From Pseudoscleropodium purum (taxonomy: Eukaryota > Streptophyta > Bryopsida > Hypnales > Brachytheciaceae), in the NCBI GenBank assembly GCA_963969395.1, contig OZ017799.1:10356501-10420500 (forward strand): DNA of 64,000 nt, written 5' to 3'. Below the pieces are notes generated by a model, which ran no database searches, was not told where the DNA came from, and saw only the letters and a program-made list of their open reading frames with translations. Shown here piece after piece: positions 36,140 to 47,947 of this stretch. Position 1 is the first letter of the stretch. Each line of letters opens with the position of its first letter. The translations under genes were made by a program, and so were the position numbers.

Positions 36140-36900
36140 GAAGAAGCGATGCGTTGTTCTGATTGACTAAAGTGGAAAGTTGCTATTGAAGAGGAGTATG
36201 TTTCTTTGTATAAAAGACAAGTTTTTGGACCTATTTTGAATAATCTTTCTTCTCGACCTATTAGATATAAGCTGGTATTTGTACGCAAACGCAATGAAAA
36301 AGGTCAAATAATCCATTACAAAGTTCGTTTGGTTGCTCAAGGTTTCACTCAAAAGTTTAGTATTGATTATGATTCTACATATTTACCAATTATAGATTCA
36401 ATTACCTTTTGATATCTTATTGGAATGGCTGTACATACCTACCTTTAAATATGTCTTATGGATGTAGTTACAACCTACCTATATGGCTCTCTTCATGCTA
36501 AAATTTATATGAAATTTCCACCTAGCCTAGAAACCACTAGTAAAATTGCTCCTATTTTAGGCAAACATCATGGTGTTAAATTACAGCTGGCATTATATGG
36601 TCTTAAGCAATCTGGACTCATGTGGTATCAACAACTGTGGAACTATCTTATTGAGCATCATTTTATAAATGATTCATTGCTCCCATGTCTCTTTATCAAA
36701 TGAGACAAACCTGGATTTGTGATCATTGCAGTATATGTTGATGATTAGAACCTCATGGGCACCAAATTTGCATGTATTGCAACCACCCAACTTCTTATTT
36801 ATGAATTTGAGATGAAGTTGCTTGGGAAAACTACTTTCTGTATCGGCCTCGAAGTTCTTTAGATGAAAGATGGCAGTATTTTTCTTTTTCAAATAGCTTA
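36140..36900 (+). pseudogene. copia reverse transcriptase remnant
   Basis: Contains the RT-start region YKVRLVAQGFTQ, the MDVVTTYLYGSL block (usually MDVKTAFLNG-like), LQLALYGLKQSGLMWYQQL and the catalytic AVYVDD at 36728-36745, followed at once by a TAG stop. Several frame breaks are visible. Confidence 0.88.
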
Positions 36901-36999
36901 TATCAACAAAATCTTGAAAAGATTCAATATGGTAGATGCTTATCTACTATCTACACCTATGGTTGGTCGTAATAATAAAGGTGATGATCCTTATCACCC

Positions 37000-37713
37000 T
37001 TGTGAGGAGGAAGAACCATCAGGTGAATAATATCCATACCTCGCTGCGGTTGGAGCTCTTTTATATTTGGCTACATCTACAAGGCCTAATATTGCATTTG
37101 CAATTAGTGTCCTTCTAAAGCATAATGCCCGTCCTGCATTACGACATTGGAATGGCATTAAATACCTTTTTGTTATTTAAAAGGGACTGAAGACTTGGAA
37201 TTATATTATTCTCGATCAATTGATCCCAAATTGATTGGATATGTTGATGTTGGCTACAAATTTGACCCTATAATAGCCAAATTTCAAACAGGGTATGTTT
37301 TCTTACAACATGGAGTTGCAATATCTTGGAAATTAGTGAAGCAAATAATAATAGCAACATCATCTAATCATGTAGAAATTATTGCTTTGCATCAAGCATC
37401 TTGAGAATGCATTTGGTTGAGATCAATCAATAAATTTATTCAAACAAATTGTAGATTATTATATGATGATTCTTCAACTATTTTATATGAAGACAACAGT
37501 GCTTGTGCTACACAAATGCAAGTGGGTTTTGTTAAAGGTGATCAAACTACACATATTGATTTAAAATATTTCAATTATATCCATGACTTGATTATAGAAC
37601 GAGCACTTGAAATCAAAAAAGTTATATCAGCAAATAATCTTATAGATCTATTCACCAAGGCTCTTCCGTTATGTACTCATCATCGACTTATTCATGGCAT
37701 TGGAATGCGATGA
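37000..37713 (+). pseudogene. copia RNase H remnant
   Basis: GYVDVGYKFDP, ISWKLVKQ and ATSSNHVEIIAL, then after a stop YEDNSACATQMQ, HIDLKYF and NNLIDLFTKALP give the standard copia C-terminus. It ends about 285 bp before the 3' LTR. Confidence 0.88.
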
Positions 37714-37997
37714 CTCAATACTTTGGAATAAGAAATTAATTAGATTTTTATTATTGTACAAACCTTTGCTATTCTTTCATAGATTTTTTTCCACTAGATT
37801 TTACTATGAGAATGAATTGACAAAGGTGTTGTACTCTTTTTTCCTTAATTTGTGATTTTATCCTTGATTATATTCAAGGTTTTCCTAAATAAGGTTTTAA
37901 TGAGGCAACAACCGTATATTTTGTAAGATTACGACAATACCATGTAAGACATTGTTTAGAATTTTTATTTGTAAATGCTATGTCGAGCAAGGAGGAG

Positions 37998-38228
37998 TGT
38001 TAAGATATACCTTCTATTAATATGCTCTCCATTGTAGTTTACGTTAAGTTTACTTTAGTTCTACATATACTTAAAGATTATATTTAAATCTCCTGGACCA
38101 ATAGGAGAGAAGGACTCACCTTCTCTCTAGTATATATTTGATACTTCCTTGAATAATAGATTACTCTTCTACTTGCATACTTTGGTTTACAACATCATAT
38201 AGTTTTGTCTATTTTCTTATTCTCAACA
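37998..38228 (+). repeat. 3' LTR of the copia element
   Basis: Same termini as the 5' LTR. Includes a 10-bp insertion (around TTAAGTTTACTTTAG) and loss of a CT unit relative to it. Confidence 0.9.
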
Positions 38229-39125
38229 GCCTGCATAACAAGGTGCGACAAAATTTCAGATGACTTTCCCATGAGCTGCGGCACTTCTCTAGTGTGGCTG
38301 AAGTGTAATTCGAAGTCAAAAACCCCAATTCCAAAGCAATGCTATCAATAACTCCACGTTCTCTTAACAGTGAATGGGTTGGATGCAACTCACCAGGATG
38401 GCTCTGCGTGTTTGCAAGCCCAGAATCCACTACATTTTGCTTTGCAAGAGGGGTGGTGATGCTCTTCCTGTTTGGTTGCACCAGATTGTCAAATGGCTTG
38501 GAACTAATCGAGCTGACATGCGGAACCTGCAGTAACCTGTTACTAGCTGAGCTGAGCTGACTCCAAATTGAGCCCTGCGGAGGAATCCACTGTTACTACT
38601 ACGAAGTTCCGAAGTGATCCACCAAGTCTGACAAGCTCATCCTCAGTCTCGGCCTCTCCGTCCGTCAGCTCTCGAGATGATTGCTTGCAATTGCGACCGT
38701 GCTTCCAATGCTACAGTTCGTGCTTCAGTGGTGGAGCTCCCAACGCAAGTCCCAAGCGACTGTGACAGTGATGATTAGTCCACCCCACTGGCCCCCTGCA
38801 AACAGTGCCAAAGGAGGGTGCTCCGGCCCTGCTTTTTGCTTGGGTCTGGATTCTGGAAAGCCCAGGCTTCGGGGGAAGCAAGGCGCTTGCTGCTTGCTAA
38901 ATTCAGTCAGTGGAGGAGAAGACACAGCAGGCCATTCCATTCTGGGACCTCCCTCCCCTCCCCTGGAAGAGACTCTCAAGCACCTTGGAAAGGCAATCCG
39001 ACTTCAACTTGCTAGTATCCGGTATACTGGGCGTGAAATTACTCAACGAGAATCAATCCATCATGTGAAAACGGGAAGGAGTCAACGAGGAAGGGGAAAT
39101 TTTGGATCGTGTTTCAAATTTTTTT
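38229..39125 (-). pseudogene. Near-balanced island with broken coding-like sequence
   Basis: Composition changes sharply from AT-rich to gene-like. On the minus strand several frames look coding in turn but are broken. These are a 38979-38725 frame, then STTEARTVALEARSQLQAI, then EAETEDELVRLGGSLRNF, then a 91-codon frame ending near 38209 with HSLLRERGVIDSIALELG. This could be a gene remnant or exons of an unrecognised gene. The copia element sits directly next to it, so insertion into a former gene is possible. No family assigned. Confidence 0.3.
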
Positions 39126-39368
39126 TTTAATTGTCTACCTATTTATGAAAATCTCAAAAATTTTCATTGATGCTCATACTATACATTGAAACTCGCCTGT
39201 CACCCCAGTTTCCCATTAGTTCCCCCCCTCCTCTCTCAAAAAATTTGTGAGTTGTTGATTTTTTTGAAAAAAAATGCTTACCCTCAAAATTGACATTGAT
39301 TTCTCAAAAAATCATAAGATGTTGATCTTGTGAAATTTAATCTGAGCCATTCAAATATAAAAAACAAA

Positions 39369-39475
39369 TATTGAATACGAATACGAATATGGGTACGGGT
39401 ATTGGATATGAGTACTAAATACGTGTACTGAATATGGATATTGAATATGGGTATTGAATACGGTTATTGAATATC
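39369..39475. repeat. Degenerate GAATATGGGTATT tandem array
   Basis: About 17 imperfect hexamer-like units (GAATAC, GAATAT, GGGTAT, GAGTAC) form a 107-bp array with a weak 12-bp period. Confidence 0.75.
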
Positions 39476-41445
39476 TTAAAATTCTTCATTCCAGATTTGT
39501 TTATTTTTACTTGAAGATTTTCATTTTCAATCATTTTGCATCTTTGCCAAATAAAAATTGCATTCTCTACACGTGTACCAAGGTAGTGCACTTTGAGCAC
39601 ATGTGGAAGGTGGCTAGTTTTCTATTTTTAGAAAATCTCTCATGTATGTGTGTAACTTTAATATAACTCTTTGTATCCCAATTTTGACTTTCAAATTCTT
39701 ATTTTTGGATTGAAAATAGTATTAAAGTCCCCTAAAATGGTCAAGGTAAATATCCAATCAGTGGCAATTTAAAGATAGTAAATAAATTTTCAAATATTAG
39801 AAAAAATTATTGAATGTCTAAAACTAGTATATTTAATTTCCCTTAAAATTTCATAAAAAACAGACATACAATGCAAAAGTTTTGAGCTAGAAATCACTTG
39901 TTTGACATCAAAGGGACAAGAAATAGGACAAGCATTTCTTGCAATGATCCTTTAAGGATTAACCTTTAAAGGATAGACTATTGACTATGAAAATCATCTA
40001 TTTTGGTACCGTAAGTATAGTTGGTATAAAAATAATCCAAAAGCACTAATTGAATGTCAAACTACGGTAAAAGACCTCCTCTTTTCATACAAAATTTAGA
40101 GGATGAATAGTTGCACTTTGGTCCTACATTGAAAGATTCTTTGTCATTCATTAGACCCAAAATGTTTGCAGCATTGTTCTTGGGCGAAGATAGATTGTTT
40201 GTTTTGATTCTTTGTTTGATATGTTGAGATCTTTGAATCCATGCATTGCCTAGCCACATTCTTAATACCATCTTAAAGCCTTCAACAAGGAAACCATGGA
40301 TGTACAAGCTTTGTTTCTTGACATTCAAAAATATGGTATGAAAGTTATTGAATTTCAAAGTTGTTATGAATTAAAAAATTAGAAAATTATTTTTCATTTC
40401 TTTTGATTATGGCAACGGCACAAGGCACATCTAATCTATACTTTAGATTGTTTGTTTGTTTTGTTTGATATGTTGGGATCTAAAAAATAGCTATGAGTCT
40501 TCCAACTATGTTCTTAGTATCTTTGGAAAGCTCTCCACAAAGCCAAGGGGTGCATAGACTTTGTTCTATGGTGTTTGGATCTATGGTGTTAAAATTATGG
40601 ATTTTTGATTTATTTTTTAATGAAATTATCTTTTATACTTAGAAAAATCATAACTTTACATCTCATGTCCAAACATCACAAAACAAAGCCCTTGCTCTCC
40701 TTTGTGCATAAAAGATATTGAATTTCAATTTTTTTTATAAATTAAAAAATTAAAAAATTATTTGTTACTTTTATTTTGGTTGTAGTAACAACGTAGGGTA
40801 AACTAGTAGCCTTTAAGGTAGTATGTTCTTGAAGTGACCATGTTCTAAATACATCCCCTATCTAAAACTAACTGATTAAGATGTTTCTTGAAATACTACT
40901 ATAGTTATTGAAGATCAAGTTAGTTAGGTTGAAATGGTTGCTTTAAGTAAAGACTACTTTGAATGCTCTTGAACTTTAGAAGTGGCGTATTTGGTGGTAG
41001 TGAATTATCACAAAAAATCAACAACTTGAAAAAGACCTTTGTGACTAGCAACAAGATAAAGAAATTTGGAATATTTTTACTACCCTCTAACAAAATCCAT
41101 CAAAGGAGGGGTTGGGAATTCACCAAAATTTCCTTATTATAAATTACTATGAAACACAATTTATAGCTAAGAAAAGAGTATAAATTGAAGTCTTTATCTT
41201 ATAAGTGATCATCACATAATTGAGGAACATTGCTAAAGGGCAAAAAATTCACCATGTTTAGAAGTATTCTCTTTGATAGTCAAATTATAAATGTGATTTT
41301 TTTCCTTAAGATTAGTGTAGTGAAGTGACCACCTATGTATCATTTAACTAAAAAATTCGTAATAGTCTTGAACTTTAGACACAAAAATGTGACACATCAT
41401 TCCGTAATCGGTCAATTAGCTAAGAATTTTTTAAGAGACATTAAC
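39476..41445. other. AT-rich intergenic DNA
   Basis: No gene is supported; scattered short open frames only. There are two loosely similar blocks (TTTGTTTGATATGTTGRGATCT near 40210 and 40460) followed by similar text to about 40370 and 40745, an old direct duplication of about 280 bp. Confidence 0.4.
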
Positions 41446-42587
41446 TTAACCCCTAGATGTTTTGGACTATGTTTTCACCAAAAATACTCCTAAATTGTCA
41501 TTTCAAATACAAATTTTAGAAGAAAATTCTTTTTGGAAATATGTAACTATAGGATCTTGTAGTACACTAGTTTGAGAAGATGTAGAAAAAATTTCAAAAA
41601 TGTTCACCTTGTAGATTGCAAAATATTAGCATTTGAATTGCCAAAGATTTTTTTTGAAGCTTGCAAAACTCTAGGGAATTGCACTTCTCAAGGTCACATT
41701 TGCATGAAGTAATGTCCAAAATGGTGGTAACTTTTTGAATTAATTCTTCAAGGCAAGTTGGATACATACTTGAAATTTTTTAGATCATTTGGAATTGCAC
41801 AATATACAAGAAAAAAATAATAAGTACAAAGAAGTAGCGAATGGCTCAAAATACTAAACTGTTAAGAATTTAACTATGAAATTGAAAAATTCCAATCCCA
41901 ATGATGATGATGTTGTAATAAACAATCTACATCCTATGCTTTTATTTTTTTCAAAAAATATTAAAAATTGAGTTAAATAAAGAACTCCAAAGTTTATTTT
42001 AGAATAGGGAATCCATAACTACCTGCAAATTAGAACACCTCATAACTTTCATCTTGTAAATCAAAATGGAATGATTCAAAGCTTATCATGTATATATAGA
42101 AAATCAATTTCAAATTTTTATTTTTGAAAAAAGTGATTTTTAAAGAATTTTTGGGTTGCTTATTGTGCATTGAAAATTATAGATTATTGGTCCGAGATGA
42201 CCTTAGACTACTGGATGATGTGGAAAGGTACCCAAACCAAATGGTGTGGTTGTGGGTTCAATATTTGGCCTTGGCGGTAACAAGTAGTTTATTTGATGTG
42301 AAAGCAACCTTTCTTCTTGATGAGAACCCTCGTAGTGTGTTATTCAACACATTTGTATTGTTGTAGCCCTTGCAAGTTTTATTTTTAAAAAACCAAAAGA
42401 ATTATAAATTATGCAATAACTTTTGAACCATGTAGTCAAAAGTTATGAATATTGTTGGACCTCAAAGCTACTCCTTGAGCACATGTTGTGTGAAAATTTC
42501 AAAGAAAAAAATAAAAAATCCATTCATAGTGAACTATCCTAAACTACTATGTTGTCGAAAAATGCAGTTTGGTCCTTTACGCGTTAA
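41446..42587 (+). mobile_element. TTAA-bounded element, copy 5, carrying an insertion
   Basis: A end TTAACCCCTAGATG at 41446, B end GGTCCTTTACGCGTTAA ending 42587. Its 1142-bp length is explained by a 226-bp insertion at 42181-42406. The B end is the subfamily with CATAGTGAACTATCC. Its right-hand TTAA is also the left-hand TTAA of copy 6. Confidence 0.8.
42181..42406. mobile_element. 226-bp insertion with 7-bp target duplication
   Basis: Compared with copy 1, an extra segment interrupts the element between GCATTGAAAATTAT and ATGCAATAAC. AAATTAT flanks it at 42174-42180 and 42407-42413. It has near-balanced composition and ends in an A-rich stretch (TTTTTAAAAAACCAAAAG), as a retroposed sequence would. 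No family identified. Confidence 0.55.
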
Positions 42588-43514
42588 TCTCTAAAAGACT
42601 GGCCTGCATTTTTTGACTATATAAATTTTTTGGGCAGGTCATTATCACTAGAAATTTCCATATTTTAGGCTGAAATTTTAACAGAAGGTGTGGACAAAGA
42701 ATATCTTTCATATGCAACAAATTTCATGACATTTGGAAATAGGAGTCAAGAGTTATAGCCTAATATGTTACTTTTTTCCATAACTAAGCAATTTGGGCAA
42801 ATTAGAAAAAATCACTTTTTTCAGAAACTAAAATTTGAAATTGGTTTTCTAAACTTATATATACAAGGAAAGCTTTGAATCATTCCATTTTGATCAATGA
42901 GTCAAATATTATGAGGATTTTTTGTTTGCAGGTAGTTATAGATTTCCTACTCTAAAATAAACTTTGAAATCCTTTACCTTACCCAACTTTCAATATTTTG
43001 GGAAAAAAAAATCCTAGGATGTAAATTGTTTATTACAACATTTCAACTATTGGGATTGTCATTTTTCAATTCCATATTTTAGTTCTTAATAATTTAGTAT
43101 TTGGAATCATTGGCTACTACTGGGTACTTACTATTTTTTTTTCCTATATGTTGTACAATTCCAAATGATCTGAAATTTTTCAAGGATGTAGACAACTTGT
43201 CTAAGAAAAAGAATCCAAAAAAGTACCATCATTTTGGTTATTTTTTCATAGAAAAGTAAACTTGTGAAGTGCAACTACCTAGCTTTTCTCAGGGCAAAAA
43301 AAATGATTTTAATGAATTTGAATGCTTATATCTTACAATCTACATGATGGAAATGTTTGAAATTTTTACCACATGTTTTTATACTACATAGTACAAGATC
43401 CTTCGATTACATATGTCAAGAAAAGTTTTTTTTTCAAAAATTTCTAATTGTACTAAAAATGGCAATTTTTAAGCTATTTAAGTGAAAACATAGTCATGGA
43501 ACTTTAGGGGTTAA
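42584..43514 (-). mobile_element. TTAA-bounded element, copy 6, tail to tail with copy 5
   Basis: B end TTAATCTCTAAAAGACTGG at 42584, A end ACTTTAGGGGTTAA ending 43514; 931 bp. The B end is the subfamily with AACAGAAGGTGTGG. It lies in opposite orientation to copy 5, sharing one TTAA, so the A-half portions of the pair form a long inverted repeat about 2 kb across. Confidence 0.8.
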
Positions 43515-44163
43515 TGTCTACAGTTAATATTTTTATCTTACCAATACCAAGTTACCATCTCTGAAACATGTCTCTCTGACCTAGAGAACTTGTTTGTTGA
43601 GTTTCAATTTACTCACAGAGAAAAATAACCAAGCTACCTGAATAATGTTAAGCTTGGGCATTTAGGAATTAGAACTTAACCCATCAACCCATGCAGTTAG
43701 GGTATCTGTAGCTCGCTGGTTTCTACTTGCTGCAGGCAATTGGGACAGGCAGCATTATGTACCAGACCAAAATATGACACATACTTTGGGAACCAGTGGT
43801 TAGTAGAATGTGACGGGGACAACTTCAAGCTGTGATTGTGTATTATTCACAATACAAACCACTCACAATATTTTCACAGGGAGCTAATTATTCTCAAAAC
43901 AAGCGACACAAAACAAGCAGCTATACACCAGACGTATACCGATTATTCTACTTCAAATCACCGACAATCAAAATACCAAACTGCACAAAAGTTCTACACT
44001 GAGACCACTTTAATATAACCTTCTCTAAAACAACCTTCTGGAATATCCTGCTCACTATCGACTGTAGCATACTTGTCACACATTCAAACTGAGTCAGATA
44101 AAAACTAAATAGAAACGAAGGAAAATATCGATCAAAGGGTGAAGCTTTGATTATCCAGCAGTT

Positions 44164-45634
44164 CTAGTTCGGGTTGCCAAGTTTCCCAATGCTGCGGTTA
44201 TCATAGAAATCTACCTTTTCCCCAGCAATCCCCTTCTCGGCGACGATCCTCATGGCCTTGGCCACCGCGGGTACAGCCATGGCTGCTCTTCCACCAGTGA
44301 AGAAATTCAACGGCTTATGAAGGGAGACCGCGATGGACTCGCCCAGTCTCTGCTTCTCCCTCTTGTCCCCCTCGTAGACCAGAAGTCCAGGTCGGAAGAC
44401 TGACACTTTCGCAAACCCCAACTCAGTAATATGTTGCTCCAGAAGACCCTTGGTCTTGGGGTACAGCATGGAGGAGGTCGCAGAAGCACCCCCACTGGAC
44501 AGGTCGCAGAAGTGCAGCGGTTTAGAAGGGTTGGCCTCCTTGAACAAACGGGCCACATGAAGAGGGATATCATGGTCGATCTTAGTGAACTGCTCGGGGC
44601 TTCCGGCGTCGGCTATGGTTGTGCCCATGGTGTTGAAGCCCACGTCCAGATTCTCAAGCAAGGCCTTGTGCTCGTCGATCTTATCGAAGTCCACTACGTG
44701 TTGGTCCAGCTTCTCCTTGCCGGGACCGTCGTATGCCACCACTCGCCGGCCCAGGGTCACTACGCGGGTGAAGTGCTCAGACTGTGCGAGCTCCGCAACC
44801 AGCTTGCGGCCCACCATCCCTGGAGTCCAACAGAAGCATGGTGAGGGTTAGGATGCAGAATCGGAAACCACCACCTGCAGTCAGTAGACACAGTGTATCC
44901 TATTCAAGATGCTTCTACTAGGGACACCTTGCAGCGGAGGTGCTCGATTCTATATGTGTCCCCATGATGAGATTTATCTACATCAAGGTCATGCGACTTG
45001 TTAATATTCTGAAAGCTCGCCTTTTGATTTCTACGAAGGAACACCTTCTCAAACACTTCAAAAAGTTGGAGAATGTTAGTGAAAGCAAACATGGAAGATT
45101 AGATGTGATTGAACAGAATCCAGTCACAATTCATCTGAAGGTCATCTCGGGGCAGCTTTAGATTAAATTAGGCGATGCAGTTGAAGTGGATCAGGAAAAT
45201 TAATTGGGAGATATAGAAAGTTAAGTGTATACAAGTGAAGTGATATTGAAAAATTTGACCTAGAAAGCTCTTGGTGCCTAGTTAGAATACATTGACCCAC
45301 TGCTACAGTGACGTGGAGTCAATTCCTTGAAAGTGAAACCATCGACCAGGAGAGATTTCAGGGTTTTGTTGCTTGTGGTCGGCCTTAGTATGGGCTAAGC
45401 AGACAATGGCACAAGACTGTAAAGATATTTTCACAGTTTTTTACAGCACATGCTTATTAGCTCAACGAATGGTTTCTGTATGTAGCTAATTAACAAATGT
45501 TCAATTGTAAGAGAATCAGTCAGATGGTATTCTTTGGAAGAAGAAATAACTTCTCAAGGAGGGAAGAGCATACCAGTGCCGCCGATGACAAAAGCGGCCA
45601 TGGAGGGCAAGCTTGCTTGCTCCGTTGATGTCAT
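44164..45634 (-). CDS. TIP30/HTATIP2-like NAD(P)-binding Rossmann protein
   Basis: Two coding exons on the minus strand: about 45634-45573 (ATG ACA TCA...) and 44819-44164 (TAG), intron about 753 nt; about 238 residues, the usual size for HTATIP2/CC3. The Rossmann nucleotide-binding loop VIGGTGMVGRKLV spans the splice junction. The SDR-type active-site region follows as FCDLSSGGA and YPKTK (Tyr-X3-Lys), then FRPGLLVYEGDK and the C-terminal RAAMAVPAVAKAMR. Animal TIP30 is an atypical short-chain dehydrogenase tied to transcription and nuclear import. The plant homologues are uncharacterised NAD(P)-binding proteins, so substrate and role are unknown. The 3' flank (43515-44163) is AT-rich and probably untranslated. 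Exon 1's 5' coordinate may be off by one. Confidence 0.87.
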
Positions 45635-46824
45635 ATAACCCCGTCTCTCCTTCACGGCACACCACCCTACCCCACTCACTTTCCCGTCGTCGTTGTCTGC
45701 ATCAATTCAACAATGTTAAACTCGAGTTGTAAAAACATCTGAAGAAGCAGGGTACGCTAATTCACATACTCGCCAACTCACGATCTGCACAAATGCGATT
45801 GAAGTCAATGCATCCAGCACTAAGAGGAGGCCTGACCGCAGGATTCAAGGGTGTGCGCGAAGGAGAACACCACCATCACACCAACCCAAAGGATCACCCA
45901 TTGCCAAACTCTTGCACCCATGCCAGTCAACAAACCTAAAGGCCATACGAGCAGAAAAAAAGGGGATCCTCGCAGGAATCAGATCACAGTAATTTTTTTT
46001 AATATTAAAACTGACTTAATTAAATAAAATTCAAACATGCCAATGTCAACATGTCCGACGCTTGGGTTGAAAGTGACATCATACAAACTGGGATTCAAAT
46101 TCACGCTCAAACTTGAAACTACGGTACCCTAAACCAAATGTCCCAAATTATCGACCCTAACTCTGCCATCTTTCACATGAAAACCCCTCACCAACTTGAC
46201 ACAAAGAGAATACTTGAAAAAATGCACGTTTCTCCCTTGAGTTCTCAATGGATTTGCAATACAGGGGGGGATCACTCGGGAGGGGTGTGAGACCTCAGGG
46301 TACTCTAAAAGGTTATTGCTATGAAATTATACAAACATCACACCAAGAAAGAGAGATTTCGATCCAGCAGGGAATTTGAATGAATATCCCTGTTCTCACA
46401 CGGGGATTCTTAACAACCTCCTTCAGTTGTGCGAGGTGACTTTGTGATGGCTGTCTCTGTAATGGCCTTGGGGACGTAAGCCAGCGAGAGTCTACAAGGC
46501 GATCAGCCGAGCTAGGTTGAAAGCATCCAAGTGTTGCGCATTGATATCTTACAAGCAGCGAGCGAATGCGAAGTTGATGATGACGAAAGAGACTGGTTAT
46601 TTACCTTACCTGGTGAGGAGTATCGTCAGCCGGTGAGAGCTTGGAGGTCGCTTGCAGGTCGTTTGAGACGCAGGGTTTGAAGCCAAGTGCAGGCTTGAGA
46701 GCGGAGCTGATGCACGAAAGATAAAGCTGACGGAGCACTGGAGCCCCGACGGAGGAACGGACGGAACGGACGGACAGAGGCCCGACTAAAAAATGCAGAG
46801 TGGCATACTGTAACTTAGGACCTA
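45635..46824 (-). other. Upstream region of the TIP30-like gene, possible leader exon
   Basis: Near-balanced sequence. On the minus strand CTCACCAG|GTAAGG near 46611 is a strong splice donor, so a non-coding first exon at about 46611-46790 is plausible. A 78-codon frame across it (46837-46601) has no known relatives. The matching acceptor was not fixed. Confidence 0.35.
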
Positions 46825-46860
46825 AGAGCATGTCCACCCGCCCTGCATTTTGCAGGCGGG
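46825..46860 (+). repeat. Shared AGAGCATG...CACC motif, locus 2, with GC hairpin
   Basis: AGAGCATGTCCACCCG at 46825-46840 runs into CCCGCCCTGCA / TGCAGGCGGG (46838-46860), a GC-rich stem with a 3-4 nt loop. GC-rich text continues to about 46985. Confidence 0.45.
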
Positions 46861-47018
46861 TTTGGGCGGTTTATTTTGAAGGCCGGGTGGCCTGAGGCCC
46901 GAGCGCCTCACCCATGGCCATGCCCAGGCCGGCCTGGAGGCTTGCTGAACCCCCAGTTTTCACTGGAGGCCTTTCTGACCTTTACAATTTTAACTCGCCC
47001 TGCTTACTTCTTCCAGGA

Positions 47019-47569
47019 TTAAGGTAAACCTGCCTATGACAGGCAGAATGGCTGATCTGTCCTATTGCCATTGACAAAAAAAAATCAGATTTTTTTTTGT
47101 ACAAAGACAAATGTGAGAAATGAAGGAAGCAACTAGAATTTTATTTTTTTGACAAAATATGAATTTTTTGTGAATTTTCGAATTTTGCTGTCCAGTTTGC
47201 CCAAAAAGTCTATAGACTACCCCAAATCAGCAGAAAAGTGTTTCTATGATGATCATCTTACCACCCAAAGCAGTCATAACATTCTTTAACATGGTTACAA
47301 GATTTCCTAACATGGATATGACATAAAGAAATTAAAAAATAATTTTTTACTAACAGTTTACACTAGAAAGGTGTCAATGTTCTATCACAGTTATTAATAA
47401 CTCCATAACCATATTCCAAGGCTTTGATGACAACTAAAAATCAACCTAATGTAGTCTTAATTCTATTTTTAAGAAAAAGTTTCTCATGGGTTGATGGAAG
47501 ACTGTAATGGGGGAGTTCCCTAGGTGCCTGTCGTGGGTGATTTGCCTGTCATAGGTAGGTTTACCTTAA
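47019..47569 (+). mobile_element. 550-bp TTAA-associated MITE, family 2, copy 2
   Basis: TTAAGGTAAACCTGCCTATG at 47019 is matched inverted by CATAGGTAGGTTTACCTTAA at 47550-47569; the inverted repeat extends about 30 bp inward with few mismatches. TTAA is intact at both ends. The body aligns with 15200-15751. Non-coding. Confidence 0.8.
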
Positions 47570-47947
47570 CATGGAGTACCATTTCCAGACTTTGATTTTG
47601 AGTGTCAATTAGTGCTGTGAAGTGTATTTTGAATTTTTTTTAAAAGTCTTTCAAAATGTAGTAAAAAAATCAAGAACGAGAGACAGTGATTTACATTTTA
47701 AAAAATGTCAAAGGGTGTCATAATTTAGAATTGTCATGGAACTCCTATAAATTTAAGAAAATAGTGAACCTTATGAGAATTTTTTGAGATAAATAAAACA
47801 GTATTTTGAAACAGTGCGAAACATTAGGATGCAATTCCCCACAACCAAGGTAGTCACCCAAATGCTCCAACTATTGAAACAATAAGTGCATTCTTGTTTG
47901 TACAATGAAGAGACAAATCATGTAGTAACATATTTTTGCGTTCCATA

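Larger units (their letters stand above)
32799..38228 (+). mobile_element. Full-length decayed Ty1/copia LTR retrotransposon
   Basis: It has two LTRs of 223 and 231 bp, both TGTTAAG...CTCAACA, differing by roughly 5 percent plus two small indels. It is flanked by GCTTG (32794-32798) and GCCTG (38229-38233), a 5-bp target duplication with one change. Domain order gag, CCHC knuckle, integrase, reverse transcriptase, RNase H is the copia order. Many in-frame stops and frame breaks make it non-autonomous. A purine-rich tract GCAAGGAGGAG precedes the 3' LTR. A standard tRNA-Met primer site was not obvious after the 5' LTR. Confidence 0.92.

Noticed and set aside
42124..42366. 80-codon plus-strand frame
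   Set aside because: It spans the border between a TTAA element and the 226-bp insertion, so it cannot be one ancestral gene.
44307..44851. Plus- and minus-strand frames overlapping the TIP30-like exon
   Set aside because: Shadows of the real coding frame in GC-richer DNA.
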